From: Hybos culiciformis
Taxonomy: Eukaryota; Arthropoda; Insecta; Diptera; Hybotidae
Direction: 5' to 3'
DNA: 64,000 bases
Assembly: GCA_964007475.1 (NCBI GenBank)
Contig: OZ023273.1
Location: 144,619,308-144,683,307, forward strand
Of the stretch, positions 11,793-25,092 are shown one piece after another. Positions within the stretch are counted from its first letter, which is position 1; each line of letters starts with the position of its first letter. Below the pieces are notes generated by a model, which made no database searches, was not told where the DNA came from, and was given only the letters and a program-made list of their open reading frames with translations. Position numbers and translations under genes: made by a program.

Positions 11793-14700
11793 GTATACTT
11801 AATAATAATAATAGTATTAAATTTTTTTTATCTGACATTCAAATTAGAATTGAAATAGTTTTATTTTCATCATTAGGTATTTATCGGTATATATATATTT
11901 CATTAATTTAAGAGTAGGTAATTTAATTATTTTTAATTATTCAAGTCAGTTCATATTTCAATAATGGTTTTTTAGTAACATAATATTTTGGTTTTTTCAG
12001 AATTAAGGGTTCCAAGTTTTCTTTCATTTTTATTTATATTTTTTTTTTGTATAAAATTTAAGAAATATTTTCGTAATTTTGTTAAATAGTGAGTTATATT
12101 CTTAAATTCTTATAATTTTTTTAATTACATTAATAATAATTTAGGATTTTTTATTTTCTAACTTCTTATCTAGGAGTTCGTTTTGTAAGATTACTTATAT
12201 ATCAAATCTAGATTATACATATTTGTTGAATTTGAATACCTTGAAAATTTCAATAGACATCAAATAGCCTTACAAAGTTTATTAAGTTAGTTTCAATTTT
12301 ATTTAGTTTTTTGTATGCGATTGAAAATAAATATTTCTTGTAGAAAAGTTTAAAAAAAATTTTTTTTTTTTATTTGACAATTCTAAACTTTTTTATTCAC
12401 TTCATTTATGAACAATAATTTTCAATGATGTTGGTTAACTGAATTATTATATGCATAAAAAAAATTTCAACTTAAAATTTTCATAAAATACAATCTTTAA
12501 ATTTGTAATTTATGATTACATGTAATGTATGTACATACAATTTAATATCACTTATAGATAGTAAGAATTCTTTACCGAAATTTTAACCTCTTTTTATTTC
12601 TTTTAAACTAGGACAAAAATTGTAATTTAAAATTTCTTCTAAAGTTTTTATTACATACACAGTAGTATACATATATAATAAAATTCAATAAAATTTTAAG
12701 AAAAAAAAAAAATCGTATAATTTTGGTGTAACAATTTTATGGCAATTTGTTCCATGCTTGGCTCATACCAAAAAATTTACGTAACAACAACAATAAAAAA
12801 AAAAAAAACTCTTTCATGATTTTTTCATAGCTTTTTTTTTTTATACATAAAATTTTCTTCTTTTTTTTTTTTTCTGGTAATAATGGAAAGCAATTTTCCT
12901 TGGGGAAAAAAAAAAATAAAATAAAATATATATAAAAATGTATGTGAATAAAAAAAAAAAAAAAAAAAACTTCTATTGTGGAGTTTATATGAATATTAAA
13001 CAGGGACGCAGTAGTGATAAATAACATTTTACATTCATTGATTTCATTGATAAAGTCATTTAATTTTTATGTATATATACCAAATAAATTATTTATTTTT
13101 GTATTTTAATGAAGGAAAATTAATTAATTTATGATAAATATAATCAGATTTTTTTTTTCCAGTAATAATAATGAAGCCTGTTGTGCTGCTTGCATAGTAG
13201 GTATATCTTTTCGATAATTTTCTATCACAATTTTATAAACTTTTTTTGGAATCAAATTAAATATTTTATATTTAGTCAAGAACACGTATTGTATGTTTTT
13301 TATGCATTGTTCGAATTAAGAGAGTTTAACATGTTCTGGCGTACATGTTTCGTAGGTGTTTTTGATGTTGTTTTTCCGTAGTAAGAAAATGGAAAACCTA
13401 AACATGTTTTTTAGGGTGTTTAGGTTTTTTTTATGTATTTTTAGGGTGTGTAATTTTTAAATAAAATTTTGAGACGTCGCGAGTTTTTAACATTGAACAC
13501 AACTTCTTTTTTGCGCGCGTTTATCTCCGATTTTATTTTGTGAAATTCTTCAGTTGCCAGAATTAACATGTAAACATATGATGCATTCGGTGTAAACGGT
13601 CGACTTTCAAAAGAACATGTTCCTTTTGAACATGTTTAAATATTTCAATCCGAACAAGACATCAGACAGAGCTTGGATCAATTTCATTGGAATTATTAGC
13701 TATGCAAAATTAAATCCAAGAAATTGACAAAAGTTTCAAATCCGTCCCAGTTCTTTCTAAGATTTGGCAAATAGGTGAAAATAATAAAAAAAAACCCTTC
13801 AGTTAATTCAGAAATCGAAATTCTGTTTGAACGGCACTGAATTTTAAATTAGAATTTGTAAAAATATACATATAAAAAAAAAAAACCAAATAAAAATTAA
13901 AAGAAATAGAAATCAGAGCTGTTTCTTCTTAAAAAAAAATTTCAAGAAAAAGAATTTTTTATCATTACTGTCGAAATGTTTACAAAAAAAAATTGTTATC
14001 AGATAAAATGACAATATAAGGCAAAAGGGATATGTGAACATTTGAAATTTTTTTCAATAAAATCTTGAGGAAAATTTTTTACAAAATTTTGTTTTAAAAC
14101 TTAATTTATTGTTTCTAAAAACTATTTCTCTTAGATATTCTTTTTTAAAGCTTGAAAATTTTGTATTTTTCTTTTTATACGTAATTTTTTCTGAACTTAA
14201 TAGAAATTCATGTCGAAATGCTTGAAAATATAAGTTACAATTGATTTAACATATATTCATTTAAGATTTCTTTCTTATTATCTATAGAGGTAAAATAATA
14301 TATACGACAATCAATAATTTCTAACTATTGACTTTTTGAAGTTTTTAATATTTTCTTGAGAAAATCTTCTATTTTCTTTTAGATCGGTATAATATAAATA
14401 TAAACCTTTAAATATATCATATATATATCATATAATGTATCATCAATATATCGTATATAAAGGAAAAGTATAATTACATTTTAAATTTAAGCATTTTTCA
14501 TAATTTTCTTTAATTTTATAATCAAATATTTTCAGATTACAAATCTATTATAAAAATTTCTTTATTATGTGTTTTAAATAATTTTTTTTTTAATGAAAAT
14601 GTCATAAAATTCCATGAAGAAATATTATAACATTTTATTATAACTATTTATTTTAAAATATATAGTTTCATTATCTTATATGTATAACGTATCCATTCCA

Positions 14701-15326
14701 ATATATGTATTTGTATATACAGAATCTATATTCATTTCTTCTATTTATTGTGTACACATAGATATCCTTGATTCCTTTTTTTAGAAAGAAGGAAAAACTT
14801 AATTTAATATTTAATGAATGAATGATAAAATAAAATAAAATTTATTTAAATCAAAACTTATGAATGAATTATATTAATAATATTGTATAATATATAAAAA
14901 GAAATAGAAATATACATTATATTAATATCAAAATGCACATGCACATGAATTTTAGTAAATAAGTAATATAAAAATTAAAATTTTTAAATAAAAAAAAAAA
15001 AAAAATGGTGTGATTCCGTAGTACGTGCATCATGAATATTATAATTGCATCTCTGTTTAAATCATATATAAAAAATTTAATGCAAGATCCTTGAAAGCGA
15101 GATGAATGTATAATATGACGCTGATACGGATTAGTTTAATTTCAGGATAAATTTGATTTGATATTTGAAAGAATTTAATTTGTATAGTCTTGCACCTTGA
15201 AAATATTTTTTTTTGTGTTAGATAAAAAATTTCCTAGCATAAAAATATTTCGAAAGTGACAAGAAAACACAAATTTCGGCAGAATAATTTTATTGAAATT
15301 TCATTAGGCACATATTGCAAGCTACG
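11793..15326. other. Non-coding, with a G+C-richer island
   Basis: Mostly homopolymer-rich sequence, including a 20-base A run at 12950-12969. The island 13160-13760 is different: G+C-richer, with CGCG words and repeated ACATGTT motifs. A possible microexon 13163-13200 (pyrimidine tract then CCAG before, GTATAT after) reads NNNEACCAACIV. On the minus strand 13441-13635 is open and includes LATEEFHKIKSEINARKKEV. No family is recognised for either. Confidence 0.5.
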
Positions 15327-15440
15327 TTCACATTATAAAATGTCAATTTGTTAAATTCATTAAAAAAGTATTTGCTTATTCGATTTTATAAATTTCATGT
15401 CAAATATATTTCTTCCAAATGCAACATTTTATAATGTGAA
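15327..15440. repeat. Short inverted repeat (possible mini-MITE)
   Basis: A perfect 17-bp inverted repeat, TTCACATTATAAAATGT at 15327-15343 and its complement at 15424-15440, encloses 80 bp. Both copies are G+C-poor, and no clear target-site duplication is seen, so this may be a tiny transposon or simply a stem-loop. Confidence 0.55.
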
Positions 15441-18400
15441 TCCTCCTTTTCACAAAACCTGATTTTAAAGTTACTTTTATTTCATAATTTCATCTATATA
15501 GTTCTCAATACAAAAAAAAATTGTTTGATGTATAACTTTCCCGAAAAAAAAAGTTAGTTACTAAATTTTCTGATTTTAAAAAAATAGGAAAAAAAAATGT
15601 TTGTAAAATTTTTAAAACTTTCAACAGGATTTAAAAGTTAATATACATATACAGTTTATTTGTAATCATAATGTATCTAGTCAAGTGTACGTATACTTTT
15701 TTTTAACTCAAACCTAAATTTCATCGTTTAAAAAATTTTAAATCAGTTTAAAGTATTTTGTTAGAAAATTAAACTGGCCCTGTTTTAATTTAATAAAATT
15801 AACCAAAATAGAATTTTATTGTAAAATTTAACTTATGTATGTGCTAAAATGTAATTAATGTTTATTAAAATTTTCTGTATTTATTTATGAGGAAATAATT
15901 TTAAATTTACGCAATCATTACTTAAACATATAAAATTTTATTATATTCATGAATTTAATTAAATAAGAATTTCTAATAGGAATGTCATTAAATCTAAAAC
16001 TAATTGCATTTTAATTTTTATGAGTTATATATATTTTTATATAAATAGAACAACTTGTTATTTCGTACTTAATTATAATTTTTTGCATTATGCTAAAATA
16101 CGATTTTCCTCGATAAAAACAAGGAGCAATTCGAGCTTTTGTAATTTGATTATTTTTGACAAAATATAGCCTTCAATAACTGCAGATTACTTTGCTCCGA
16201 GTTTGGAATGTTATTGTGTTCAAATTTTCTGTGCGTCAGCAAATTAGTAACAAATAATCACCATTATAAAAAAGTAGACAGCAGTTATTTATAACATTAA
16301 CTACTTTTCACAATCAATAAAATTACAATTTCTAACTAGAATTATTTTGATTAATTAATTAACTATTTCAAAATTGTTATGAGTTGGTTGAATCGACGTT
16401 ATTATGTCGAATATAATAGTCTTGAGAATATTTTACTATGCATATATATGATTCAACTTAATTTCGAAAAATAATCACACAAATATTATTCAACAAAATA
16501 ATAGTTGACAAAAGGATTATTTTAAATGTATATCTTTAATAGTGAAAACTTAAATTTTATAATTTAATATTTAATTTTTTGATATATACCTGAATCTGCT
16601 TAAAAATAAATCAAACAATAATAAATATACTTAAAAAATAAAAAACAAAATAAATATATATATACTGCTAAAAAGTTGTCATTTTAGAAACTTAAAACAT
16701 GTTTTTCACAAAATAAAAATAATAATAATATTAAGAGAAATATATCTTTTACAAAATGAAATCGAAATATCCTTAAGACATATGCGTTTAAATTATCCCT
16801 TATTGAATATATCATCTTATATTTTGATATATTTTGAAAACATTTTCTGCATACTAAACAGACGTTAAAAGAAAATATATGTTTTAATAATATTTACTTC
16901 AAGATATTGATACAAAAAAAAATAAAATAAGAAGAAAAATACAAAACAAAGATATTTAGAAGGGAGAAATAGACACGATCACAGAAAAAAAATGTAAATA
17001 CCTATATCTAAAATATAGAATATAAAATACGAAAATCAAAAAAAAAAACTCGTTGTTTTAAAAAAAAAAAAAAACATTTATTAACTTGCAAAAAAATTGA
17101 GAAAAAATGTTGAAAACTTATTCGAAATAAAAATGTAAAAAAATATATTTCATTTTAAAATACTTATATAGAAGTTAAGTTGAATGGCATTTTATAGCTA
17201 AAAAGGTCAATTAAGATATATTTCTAGTTTTATTTTGAAGCTAATAATATCAATAATATTTGTTTGAATATAGAGTGAAAAGTTAAAAGCATAACAAACT
17301 AAATGAATTGAGGGATTGCTCAGCGACGACGATGACTATGAGGATTTAATGTCTGTTTTTTTAGACTGATGAAACTTTGCTCGCTAGCTATTAAAAATTT
17401 ACTACGAATGAAAAATTTTATATTAATCGAAATTATGTTTTGTCACCATATTACCATCAATATTAGTTTATACTTTATACATAAAAAGAAAAATTTTAAA
17501 TAATAAAGTTTTAAAGAATTTTTTTATTTTACATATATACATTTTTATTGTTCTGTATGTAGGTTGGAGTATTTAGCGTAGTACGTGATTGAGGTAAAAA
17601 ATGAAAAACAGGAATTTATTTATTTTTTTTAAATTCATATACATAATATGTAATATAAATTTTCTTCTATTTTCACATCATTATTCCCGATATTTTGAAA
17701 ATAATACGTAGGCAGCACGTAAAATAATAACTTTTTCAGTATATAGGTTTTCTTAACTGGTATATTAAATTGAATTTATTCAAAATGAATACGAATCCTA
17801 ACTAAACTATCTAGCTAAATAATTTAGAATATTTCAGTGTTGTATTTTTTTTTCGATCGATTTGATGGTAATTTTTTAATGCCTTTAAAATGAGAATAAT
17901 TTGTAAACTTTCTATGTTGAAAATATTGTATGTTTATTATTAATTAATATTCTATTTAGTAGAAAGAATTAATTTTTTTTATAGAAAAATTATTAAAATA
18001 ACGACAATTTTTATAACTTGATAAACGGATGTACACGATTATTATATATAAAAATGATGAACGGCTTCTTGCGTTTGAAGTTTTTTAATTAAAAAATAAT
18101 GTTTCTAATAGTATATATTTTTTTAAAGTTATTAATCAATAATAAAATAACAAATAACTTATTATTTGAATTTGAAAAAAGATTATAAATTGATGGCCCA
18201 AATGAGTGTATTTATAAAGTACTCTAAGTTGGGTTTATTTTCCCATACTGCAATTATAGAGAATATATATTATAATGTTTTCATTTAAAAGACTTACATA
18301 CATTCGGTATGATTTCTTAAAAATAATTGTTGCCTTACCTGATATAAAAAAAATATTAATTAAAAATATTTATTTTAAATGTCAAAAAATTAGAAATCTT

Positions 18401-19813
18401 ATTCTTTGGGGTATGAGAAGTGTGAGTATCTTAACGTCAATTGAATAACTATCTATTTGGAAAGTATGCAAATAGGTATATTAGATACATTTAAAACATT
18501 ATGAATAGTACAGTATATAGTTGTTTACAGTTACAACATTACATTTATTGAAAATATTACTCACAATCTAATATTTTTTTTTAACTTTTTCTTGCAATTT
18601 TCGTTTACCAGAAGAGAAATATACATTTAGCATTTTGAAGTATATATATAATTTTTGAACAGAAAAAAAAAAAAAAATTAAATACTTTTACAGCAATAAA
18701 TATGCACATACTCATATTATAATATTATGTAAATGAAATATATTTGTAATTTTCGTTAGACTACATGTCTAAGATTCCAAAATATTGGAAATTTTATTTT
18801 AATCATATAGTCAATTTGAATGGCAATCAAATTTAGATTTTTCAAGAATATATTATAATAAAAAAACTTTTCTTTGATTTTTTTTTCTGATAGCTACTTA
18901 CATTGTATGTACTGTAATAATGTATATTGTACATTGTGCATATCTACAAAGTGTATATGCATATAATGTAAAATACCTAAATTTGAATTATGGCAATTGT
19001 TATGCAACAGAGTGTTATGATATCAAAAAATTAGAGAAAAAAAAGAAAAAGGAATAAAGTTTAAGGGCGTTGTCAGATACTCTGTTTCAGTTAGCCGATT
19101 TTGTAATAAAAAACAACATACTATTTTAAATATGCTACATTCTTTCGATTAATTAATATTTAATTTTGACAATTAGATTGAACGACTATTGGTTGATTGT
19201 AGAATTGAATTTTTTCATTTTATTAAATTTTATTTTAAAGCACAGTCAATATTTAAAATAAATAATGATACTTTTTTTTGTTAATATTCATTCCATTTTA
19301 AAATGATAAATAAAAATTTCTGTACATATTATATACCTGATAAAAGTAAAAGATCACGTTTTTTGACCATTAAGGATTAAAATACAAACAACTACATAAA
19401 TTAAAATAAAATAATAAAATGATGTACAATATTTGTATAATCAAAAGGTTTACTTTGTATTCATTTAAAATTATACGTGAACCAAATGGTGTAAATCCAA
19501 ATTCAGAAACCATAGCAAGTTTTGTTTTGTGAATCTCTATATAATAAAGTGATATATTATAGTTCTGTCAACACATTATTATTGTTATCGTTAACAAGAA
19601 GTTCAGTGGTTCACAAATACTAATTGAGTATTTCAATTTAGGAAATGCTATTTTATTATATTTCTGCGAAAAAAAGAGCGAATAACCCAGCAAGACAGCT
19701 TTAACGGAAATGAACGCATCATGATACACTATACACCTATGTTATGACATTATAGTAAAAACGTTTAAATTTGAATTTAGGATCATAAATTTTCTAAGGC
19801 AGTAATATTTATT
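15441..19813. other. Non-coding, A+T-rich
   Basis: No recognisable gene. Noted: a minus-strand segment 18298-18338 with strong splice-like borders (T-rich tract and ATATCAG before, GTAAGT after) reading VRQQLFLRNHTEC; a minus-strand frame at about 16160-16245 after an ACGCACAG acceptor-like site reading KFEHNNIPNSEQSNLQLLKA; and an acidic fragment LLSDDDDYEDLMSVFLD near 17310-17370 (+) that is only 20 codons between stops. All are too short to call. Confidence 0.5.
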
Positions 19814-19849
19814 AATAACCTGATTGATAACCTGATTAATAACCTGATC
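19814..19849. repeat. Short tandem repeat, about 12-bp unit
   Basis: Three consecutive near-identical copies of ATAACCTGATT with one or two variable joining bases. Confidence 0.85.
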
Positions 19850-22544
19850 TGGAATACGACTATACCTTTAAGGTTGGCATGAAATTCAGTCGAATCCGAA
19901 TGTACATGCTTCGATAGTTCTTTTAACTACAGATTATAAAGGAGAAAAATTCAATGTTTAAAAAATCAACATAGAAGAATTTACAACGATAATAGCAGCT
20001 CTCTTATAATAAAAATCAGAATGAAATGAATTTAAAAAGTATTCTCAAGCTGGCAGAAGCAAATAAAGTTAATTAATTTTTTTATTCATACTTTTTTTTT
20101 TTTTATTTTTTTGAATTTTCCAACATTGAAAAATCAAATTAACAAAGATAAACTTTATTATTACTTTTTATCTTTTTTCTTTATAATATTAATTTCTGTG
20201 GCAATTTGTGGAAAATACGTCTTTATTGTGGAATATAAATATCTAACCACCATCATTATGTTAAAATATTATTAATGCATTCGACTATAGAAAGTTTCGA
20301 ACCTTAACTATTATATAATCTGAAAAAATTTCGTCTTGTCAAAAGTTCCATATAATTAATCTGCTGTATAGAAAAAAACTTTCAATAAATTTTTTTCCCC
20401 TTTTTAAATTTCGCATTGACTAAGCCTTTTTTTGACAGTCTCGGTTATAGATATTGTTGCTTGTGACAACGAAAATATATTTTTAATTTTAAAATTTTGT
20501 TATTATTATGTAATTATTTTAATAGAATATTTTTACAATCTATTTTTAATTATAAATTCATAAACTAGAAATTTTAACCATACACAAGATATGCTGCTAT
20601 GTTTTAATTACTTTTTCTGAGACTTTAACTCCACAGATTTATTCATTAATAAGTTTTTAAGTGCATTGCAAAAACAATAAAATAAATTTGTTCGTATTTT
20701 TCATTTGAAATTAAAAAAAAAAAAAATCTGAATTTTACTGGATTTTCGTAATAATAAATGTAAAAGACGAAAAAAAAATAAAAATCATAGTTTTTATTAA
20801 ATTAAATTAGGAATTATAATAGCTTAAATATTAAATGAAATACTTTTTTTTCTCTCTTTTTTTCATTTCTTTTTCATTTCATAAACAACTTTATCTTTAA
20901 AAAAAAAATTTGTTGAATACTTTACGAGTCGAAAGAAGCGTTAAAGAAAATTCTATCCATATGTTATTAAGTATGCGATAATATCACTTTCAATTTAACT
21001 TTGTCCTCTGAATTTATAAACTTTTTTTTTTTTATGAATTTATCAGTAATACTATAATACATAGTATAGTGGTTTGGTTGTAGCTATGTGAATTTCTATT
21101 TAATTTTCCATTTTCCTAAATGACAAATTAGATATTTTACCAAAGATAATGAAAAACTTACGGTAACATATAAAATATGTGGTAAAAATATTGGATATCT
21201 AATATTTTTAATGTGATACAGAAGATACTGACTATGTATAGCGTTTATAGAATCTATGGCATTTTAAAGAAAGTGAAGAATAACAGAACTAGAGAAATTT
21301 ATTTATAGAAGATTAATATAGAAAATAGATGGTATACATAACTACGTGCATGATTTTAATTCTCATGGTCTTTCATCGATTAATGAAACTCATATTGTAA
21401 TAGCGAAAGTTGATAGATATATCATTTTATAGGCTTTTTTGACAAAAAAATTTAGACATATGTATTCCCGCCACCAAAAGTTTCATCGCTAATAAATATA
21501 ACATCGTCTGAATAAATCTAAGATAATTACTTTAATTTTAACATTTTCAACAAATTATAATGTAATATTGTCACAGGTTGCATCTTTTTATAGCAAATGA
21601 CGTTTCCGTAATATTTTTCTTGTGATCATAAAGCTCATTTTACTTATTAAAATATTTTGGAAAAACAGGTTACTAATTTTAGTTAACTTAAAAAATATAC
21701 TATCGTATTAAATTAAGAAGTTTAATTTGAATTTTTTATTTCATTTTAGTTAACTCAAATTTTATTATAACATTAAAAATAAAGAAAGTTGTCTATATTA
21801 CAGAAAATGAATATTGCAGAAAAGATAAACAGAGCCTTTTCATTTTATAAGTTCTGAACACTGAAGAACAATATAATTGCTTCATTTAAAGACTTTAATT
21901 TTTTAAACTATTACAGGGTTAAAGGTATTTAAGAAAAAAAGCTACGTTTTCCATTCCACTGAAGTAAATCTTCTAATAGTCAAATTCTATTTATAAATTT
22001 CAATCATGACAAAATAATTTTCTGTTAATTAGCCGATTAGCCCTCTGTTTTCAACTAACTTAATAGTTAGTATGTAAGCATAAAGAATTATTAAGAAAAT
22101 TACTTGTGATTCTTTTCTACATTTTTTAAAATACTGTTCATAGGACAAAGTCTTATAGTTTCAATTCAAATTTCACTCAGAATATGATGATGAACTAATA
22201 TTATCTAAAATCATTAAATTATATTTTCACATTATACGTACATATATGCACTACAGAATTTGGATACTATATTTTAATACTTAATTTTGTTATTTAGTGT
22301 AATAATACGTTGTCCTTTAAAGAACTTCTATAATTGCAGACAATTTACCCCTCAAAAAATATTTTGATATCAGAAAAAAAAGGAGTGAAAATTATGACAT
22401 ATGACATTGAAATGACTTTACATAAAAACTTATTAAACTTTTAAATTAATTTTTCTCTTTTGTTTTTGATTTTCATTCAGTTTATTTTTATATATGTACA
22501 TATTTATATATATAGGGATATAGTATATAAAATTTTTTTTTCAG
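19850..22544. other. Non-coding, with scattered coding-like fragments
   Basis: No complete gene. Short plus-strand frames in 19420-19990 read REPNGVNPNSETIASFVL and EYDYTFKVGMKFSRIRMYML in different frames, which would fit a decayed gene. A minus-strand fragment at 21452-21517 reads DDVIFISDETFGGGNTYV then stop. At 21917-21996 (+) a strong acceptor (ACTATTACAG) precedes a frame reading LKVFKKKSYVFHSTE, then a donor-like GTAAAT or further codons to a stop. None is assigned to a family. Confidence 0.45.
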
Positions 22545-22616
22545 ATTCTGTTGCTTCGGCACCATTTGTTTACTTTGGCAAAAATTATATTGACATAGTG
22601 TTAGGATGTTGTAACG
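22545..22616 (+). CDS. Possible internal coding exon, function unknown
   Basis: A 72-nt segment with textbook borders: TATAAAATTTTTTTTTCAG immediately before and a GTAAAT donor after CG. It is clearly G+C-richer than its flanks. One frame stays open throughout and reads SVASAPFVYFGKNYIDIVLG followed by CCN; length is a multiple of three and both boundaries are phase 1, as in a cassette exon. In the genomic frame it runs on to a stop at 22657. No domain is recognised and no partner exon could be linked. It lies just upstream of a hairpin transposon. What is seen is the splice-like signals and composition; that it is transcribed is inference. Confidence 0.3.
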
Positions 22617-22727
22617 GTAAATTTCAGGAAATAAATATTTGTTTTAAATGTATCTAATAACTTTTTTGTTATATAAACCATATAGTGTGATTTATGTATT
22701 TTCACAGAAGAGAATAAAATCAATATA

Positions 22728-23130
22728 TTATTTTAATGTGCAAATGAGTTGTATTTACAATCGCAAATTTAGCTCGGTAAATGGTATATTACATGCGTCA
22801 ATACACATGTAATTATTTAATTAAGTAAATTTCATTTAGATTCTCCGTTTTAAGTAAATTTTATTTACTTACTTCATTTTGAACTTTTGTTTATTTTTTG
22901 CATTACAAATGTATTGATTGCAACTACCTCTCACATGCACATTAAAACAGTATACAAAACATGTTAATAAAATTTGTTATACAGCTCGTTGTATATACAA
23001 AAACACATAGACCTTGTCAATACTCGACCTAAAGGTGTCGTGATATAAGTATTGACTCGTGTCTGTGTGTTTTTGTGTATACACAACTCGTTGTAATAAC
23101 AAATTTTCTTAACATGTGTTATAATCTACT
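22728..23130 (+). mobile_element. Asymmetric hairpin element, copy A
   Basis: One of two related, oppositely oriented elements. Its left part carries ATGCGTCAATACACATG and a block GCAACTACCTCTC...GCATTAAAACAGTAT. Its right part is one large hairpin (about 22951-23124) whose arms share ACATGTTAATAAAATTTGTTAT-type sequence, TCGTTGTATATACAAAAACACA and a TCAATACTTATATCACGA core. Outer homology with copy B begins near TTTTAATG at the left and ends near ATAATCTACTA at the right. There is no coding frame. Boundaries are set by homology to copy B, since no target-site duplication is obvious. Confidence 0.8.
22951..23124. repeat. Long hairpin of element copy A
   Basis: Inverted arms of roughly 85 bp meeting at about 23035. 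The arms pair through AACATGTTAA, AAAATTTGTTAT and TGTATAC blocks with a few mismatches. This would fold into a long RNA or DNA stem-loop. Confidence 0.8.
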
Positions 23131-24298
23131 ATTTCCTTCTAGATTATTATTTTTTTAATTGTACAATGGATGTGTGATTACATTACGTATGTTATAAGTA
23201 TAATATGTAGATTTTTTCTGAAAAAATTGGGTACGTTTAACTGTATTTCACTTCAAAAAGATAAGTTAGAAAAATAACACTTTGGAAATGGTTCAAGCAA
23301 AGATAACGCAGCTGAAATATTTTATAAAATGCATGAAACGAATATTTTGTATAAAGGAGTGTTAAAAAACTAAAAGTATTTGAATATTTACAGCTCTTTT
23401 AGGTGGGATATATTTTTAAACATCCAGTGTAAATTGTACTTAAATGATGTATTAAGAACCGAAAATTATATTCGGAATTTGTAACAATTTATTATCATAT
23501 AATAAGTCCCTTAAGTAAGAAAATAATATTAAACTAAAACTATGTATATATGTATAATAAACAATAAAAAGTTTTCCAATGATTTTAAGCAAAAATCTTT
23601 GTTTTCCATTTTTCGACTGTTTTTTTTTTTATTTTTCCTTTCTTTTTTTTTCGTTTCTTTCTTTCTTTTATTAAGCGGTATTATACTATAGTTTTGAAAA
23701 TTCTGATAATAATATTCTTATTCACGAGGACTCAATTTAAATATAATTTTCTTTTTTTAAAAATGGTAAAAAAAAATAAAATTACATATCTACTATGTAT
23801 AAATGTAATTATATTTATTTCATTCAAGCATTGTTTTTAAAAGCTATAAATAAACAAGGATTAATGAGTTTAATTAAAAAAAAAACAGAAATTGTATTTG
23901 TTTTAATGTGTAGGTAGGCGTCAATTAAATTTCTGTTTGTATTGAATTTTTTTTTGGGAAAAAGAATATCCTATATATAGGTACATATACGTTTAAAAAG
24001 GACAAAAAAGAGATTTTTTGTGGAAAATTTAATTTTATAATGCGGTGAAAGAGTTTTGTTTAGTATTCAAAAAAATAAAATTTGAATGAAATGGCGAGTA
24101 AAATCATAATTGACTATTATTCAGATCAATTTTTTTTAATAATTTTTTATATAAAAATTCTTCGAAAACTTCGAAAACACTTGGATCAAGTAGTGGTCAA
24201 TTGAAAAATTTAAATTTTAGCCTAGTGGGATCACGTCACATAGGATAATGAAAATACTATTTCATGACTTTGTCAATCAATATATGAGTTATATATAT
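23131..24298. other. Non-coding spacer between repeats
   Basis: A+T-rich, with a pyrimidine-rich stretch near 23620-23672. A 25-codon ATG frame at 23288-23365 is within chance. No repeat family or gene recognised. Confidence 0.6.
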
Positions 24299-24551
24299 CA
24301 GTGGCCACAAGGCATAATCGCCTTACTCAATTTTGCTACTTTTCAGGAGAGCAGTTTAAAGTTTAAAATGCTTTCCTGAAATCGAATAATGACGATAAAT
24401 GGAACCTAATTTGAGAAGATTGTAGAATTTTAAAAGCATTTTAAGTTTTTAAAAGCCAAATATGAGGCGTAGAATCATACGACCAACAGTTGAAAACAAT
24501 AAAATCATAATCGCTTAACTCGACTTAAGCGGTTATGCCTTGTGGCCACAG
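24299..24551. mobile_element. hAT-like MITE
   Basis: A 253-bp element with inverted ends CAGTGGCCACAAGGCATAA on the left and, read on the other strand at the right, CTGTGGCCACAAGGCATAA, continuing inward with CGC. The CAGTGGC-type start is typical of hAT elements. The flanking eight bases are ATATATAT (24291-24298) and ATATATAG (24552-24559), compatible with an 8-bp duplication carrying one change, though the flanks are low-complexity. No transposase frame. It sits between two inverted copies of another element. Confidence 0.8.
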
Positions 24552-24652
24552 ATATATAGAATAGTCTAGTTCACTGACTGATTTTGAAGAAATTTTTGTG
24601 AACTGCTCGAAGAAACACTTTCCGAATATTGAATTTTAATAGTAGATTATTG

Positions 24653-24826
24653 TATATGTAAACTAAATTTGTTATTAATTAAGAGTTCTGTATACACAAA
24701 AATACATTGACACGAGTCAATACTTATATCACGAGACCGAAGGTCGATTGATATAAATTCACAAGTGTCAATGTATTTTTGTGTAAATACAGAACGAGTT
24801 GTATAACAAATTTTGTTTACATATCC
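24653..24826. repeat. Long hairpin of element copy B
   Basis: Arms share TATATGTAAAC.AAATTTGTTAT, TACACAAAAATACATTGACA and GAGTCAATACTTATATCACG-type sequence around a centre near 24740 containing ACCGAAGGTCG. Confidence 0.8.
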
Positions 24827-24982
24827 AATATACTGTTTTAATGCGTAGGGGAGAGGTAGTTGCAAATAGAGAATATTTTTTCTTCTCATTTTTTCTCATT
24901 TTTTTTTTTGTATTTGGCTGTATTGAAATATTGTGAGAGATATTATGTTTGTTTAGGTATTACGTAATATTCAATACGAAAC

Positions 24983-25092
24983 ATCTAAATGATTTCATTA
25001 TTTACGCTGATGCATCTAAATTTTTTCATTATATACGCTGATGCATCTAAATTTTTTCATTATTTACGCAGATGCATCTAAATGATTGCATG
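24983..25092. repeat. 31-bp tandem array inside element copy B
   Basis: About three and a half units, each starting ATCTAAAT and ending TACGC(T/A)GATGC: 24983-25013, 25014-25044, 25045-25075 and a partial unit. Units differ at only a few bases. Copy A has only a degenerate trace here. Confidence 0.9.

Noticed and set aside
12737..13027. 96-codon minus-strand frame
   Set aside because: Mostly phenylalanine and lysine from A and T runs; no domain. Only its last few codons (QAWNKLP) look non-repetitive.
17310..17370. Acidic peptide LLSDDDDYEDLMSVFLD as a transposase N-terminus
   Set aside because: Only 20 codons between stops; no adjoining conserved sequence.
24653..24826. CRISPR repeat or prokaryotic attenuator
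   Set aside because: It is a single large hairpin in a dispersed eukaryotic repeat; no regularly spaced repeats with unique spacers exist in the window.
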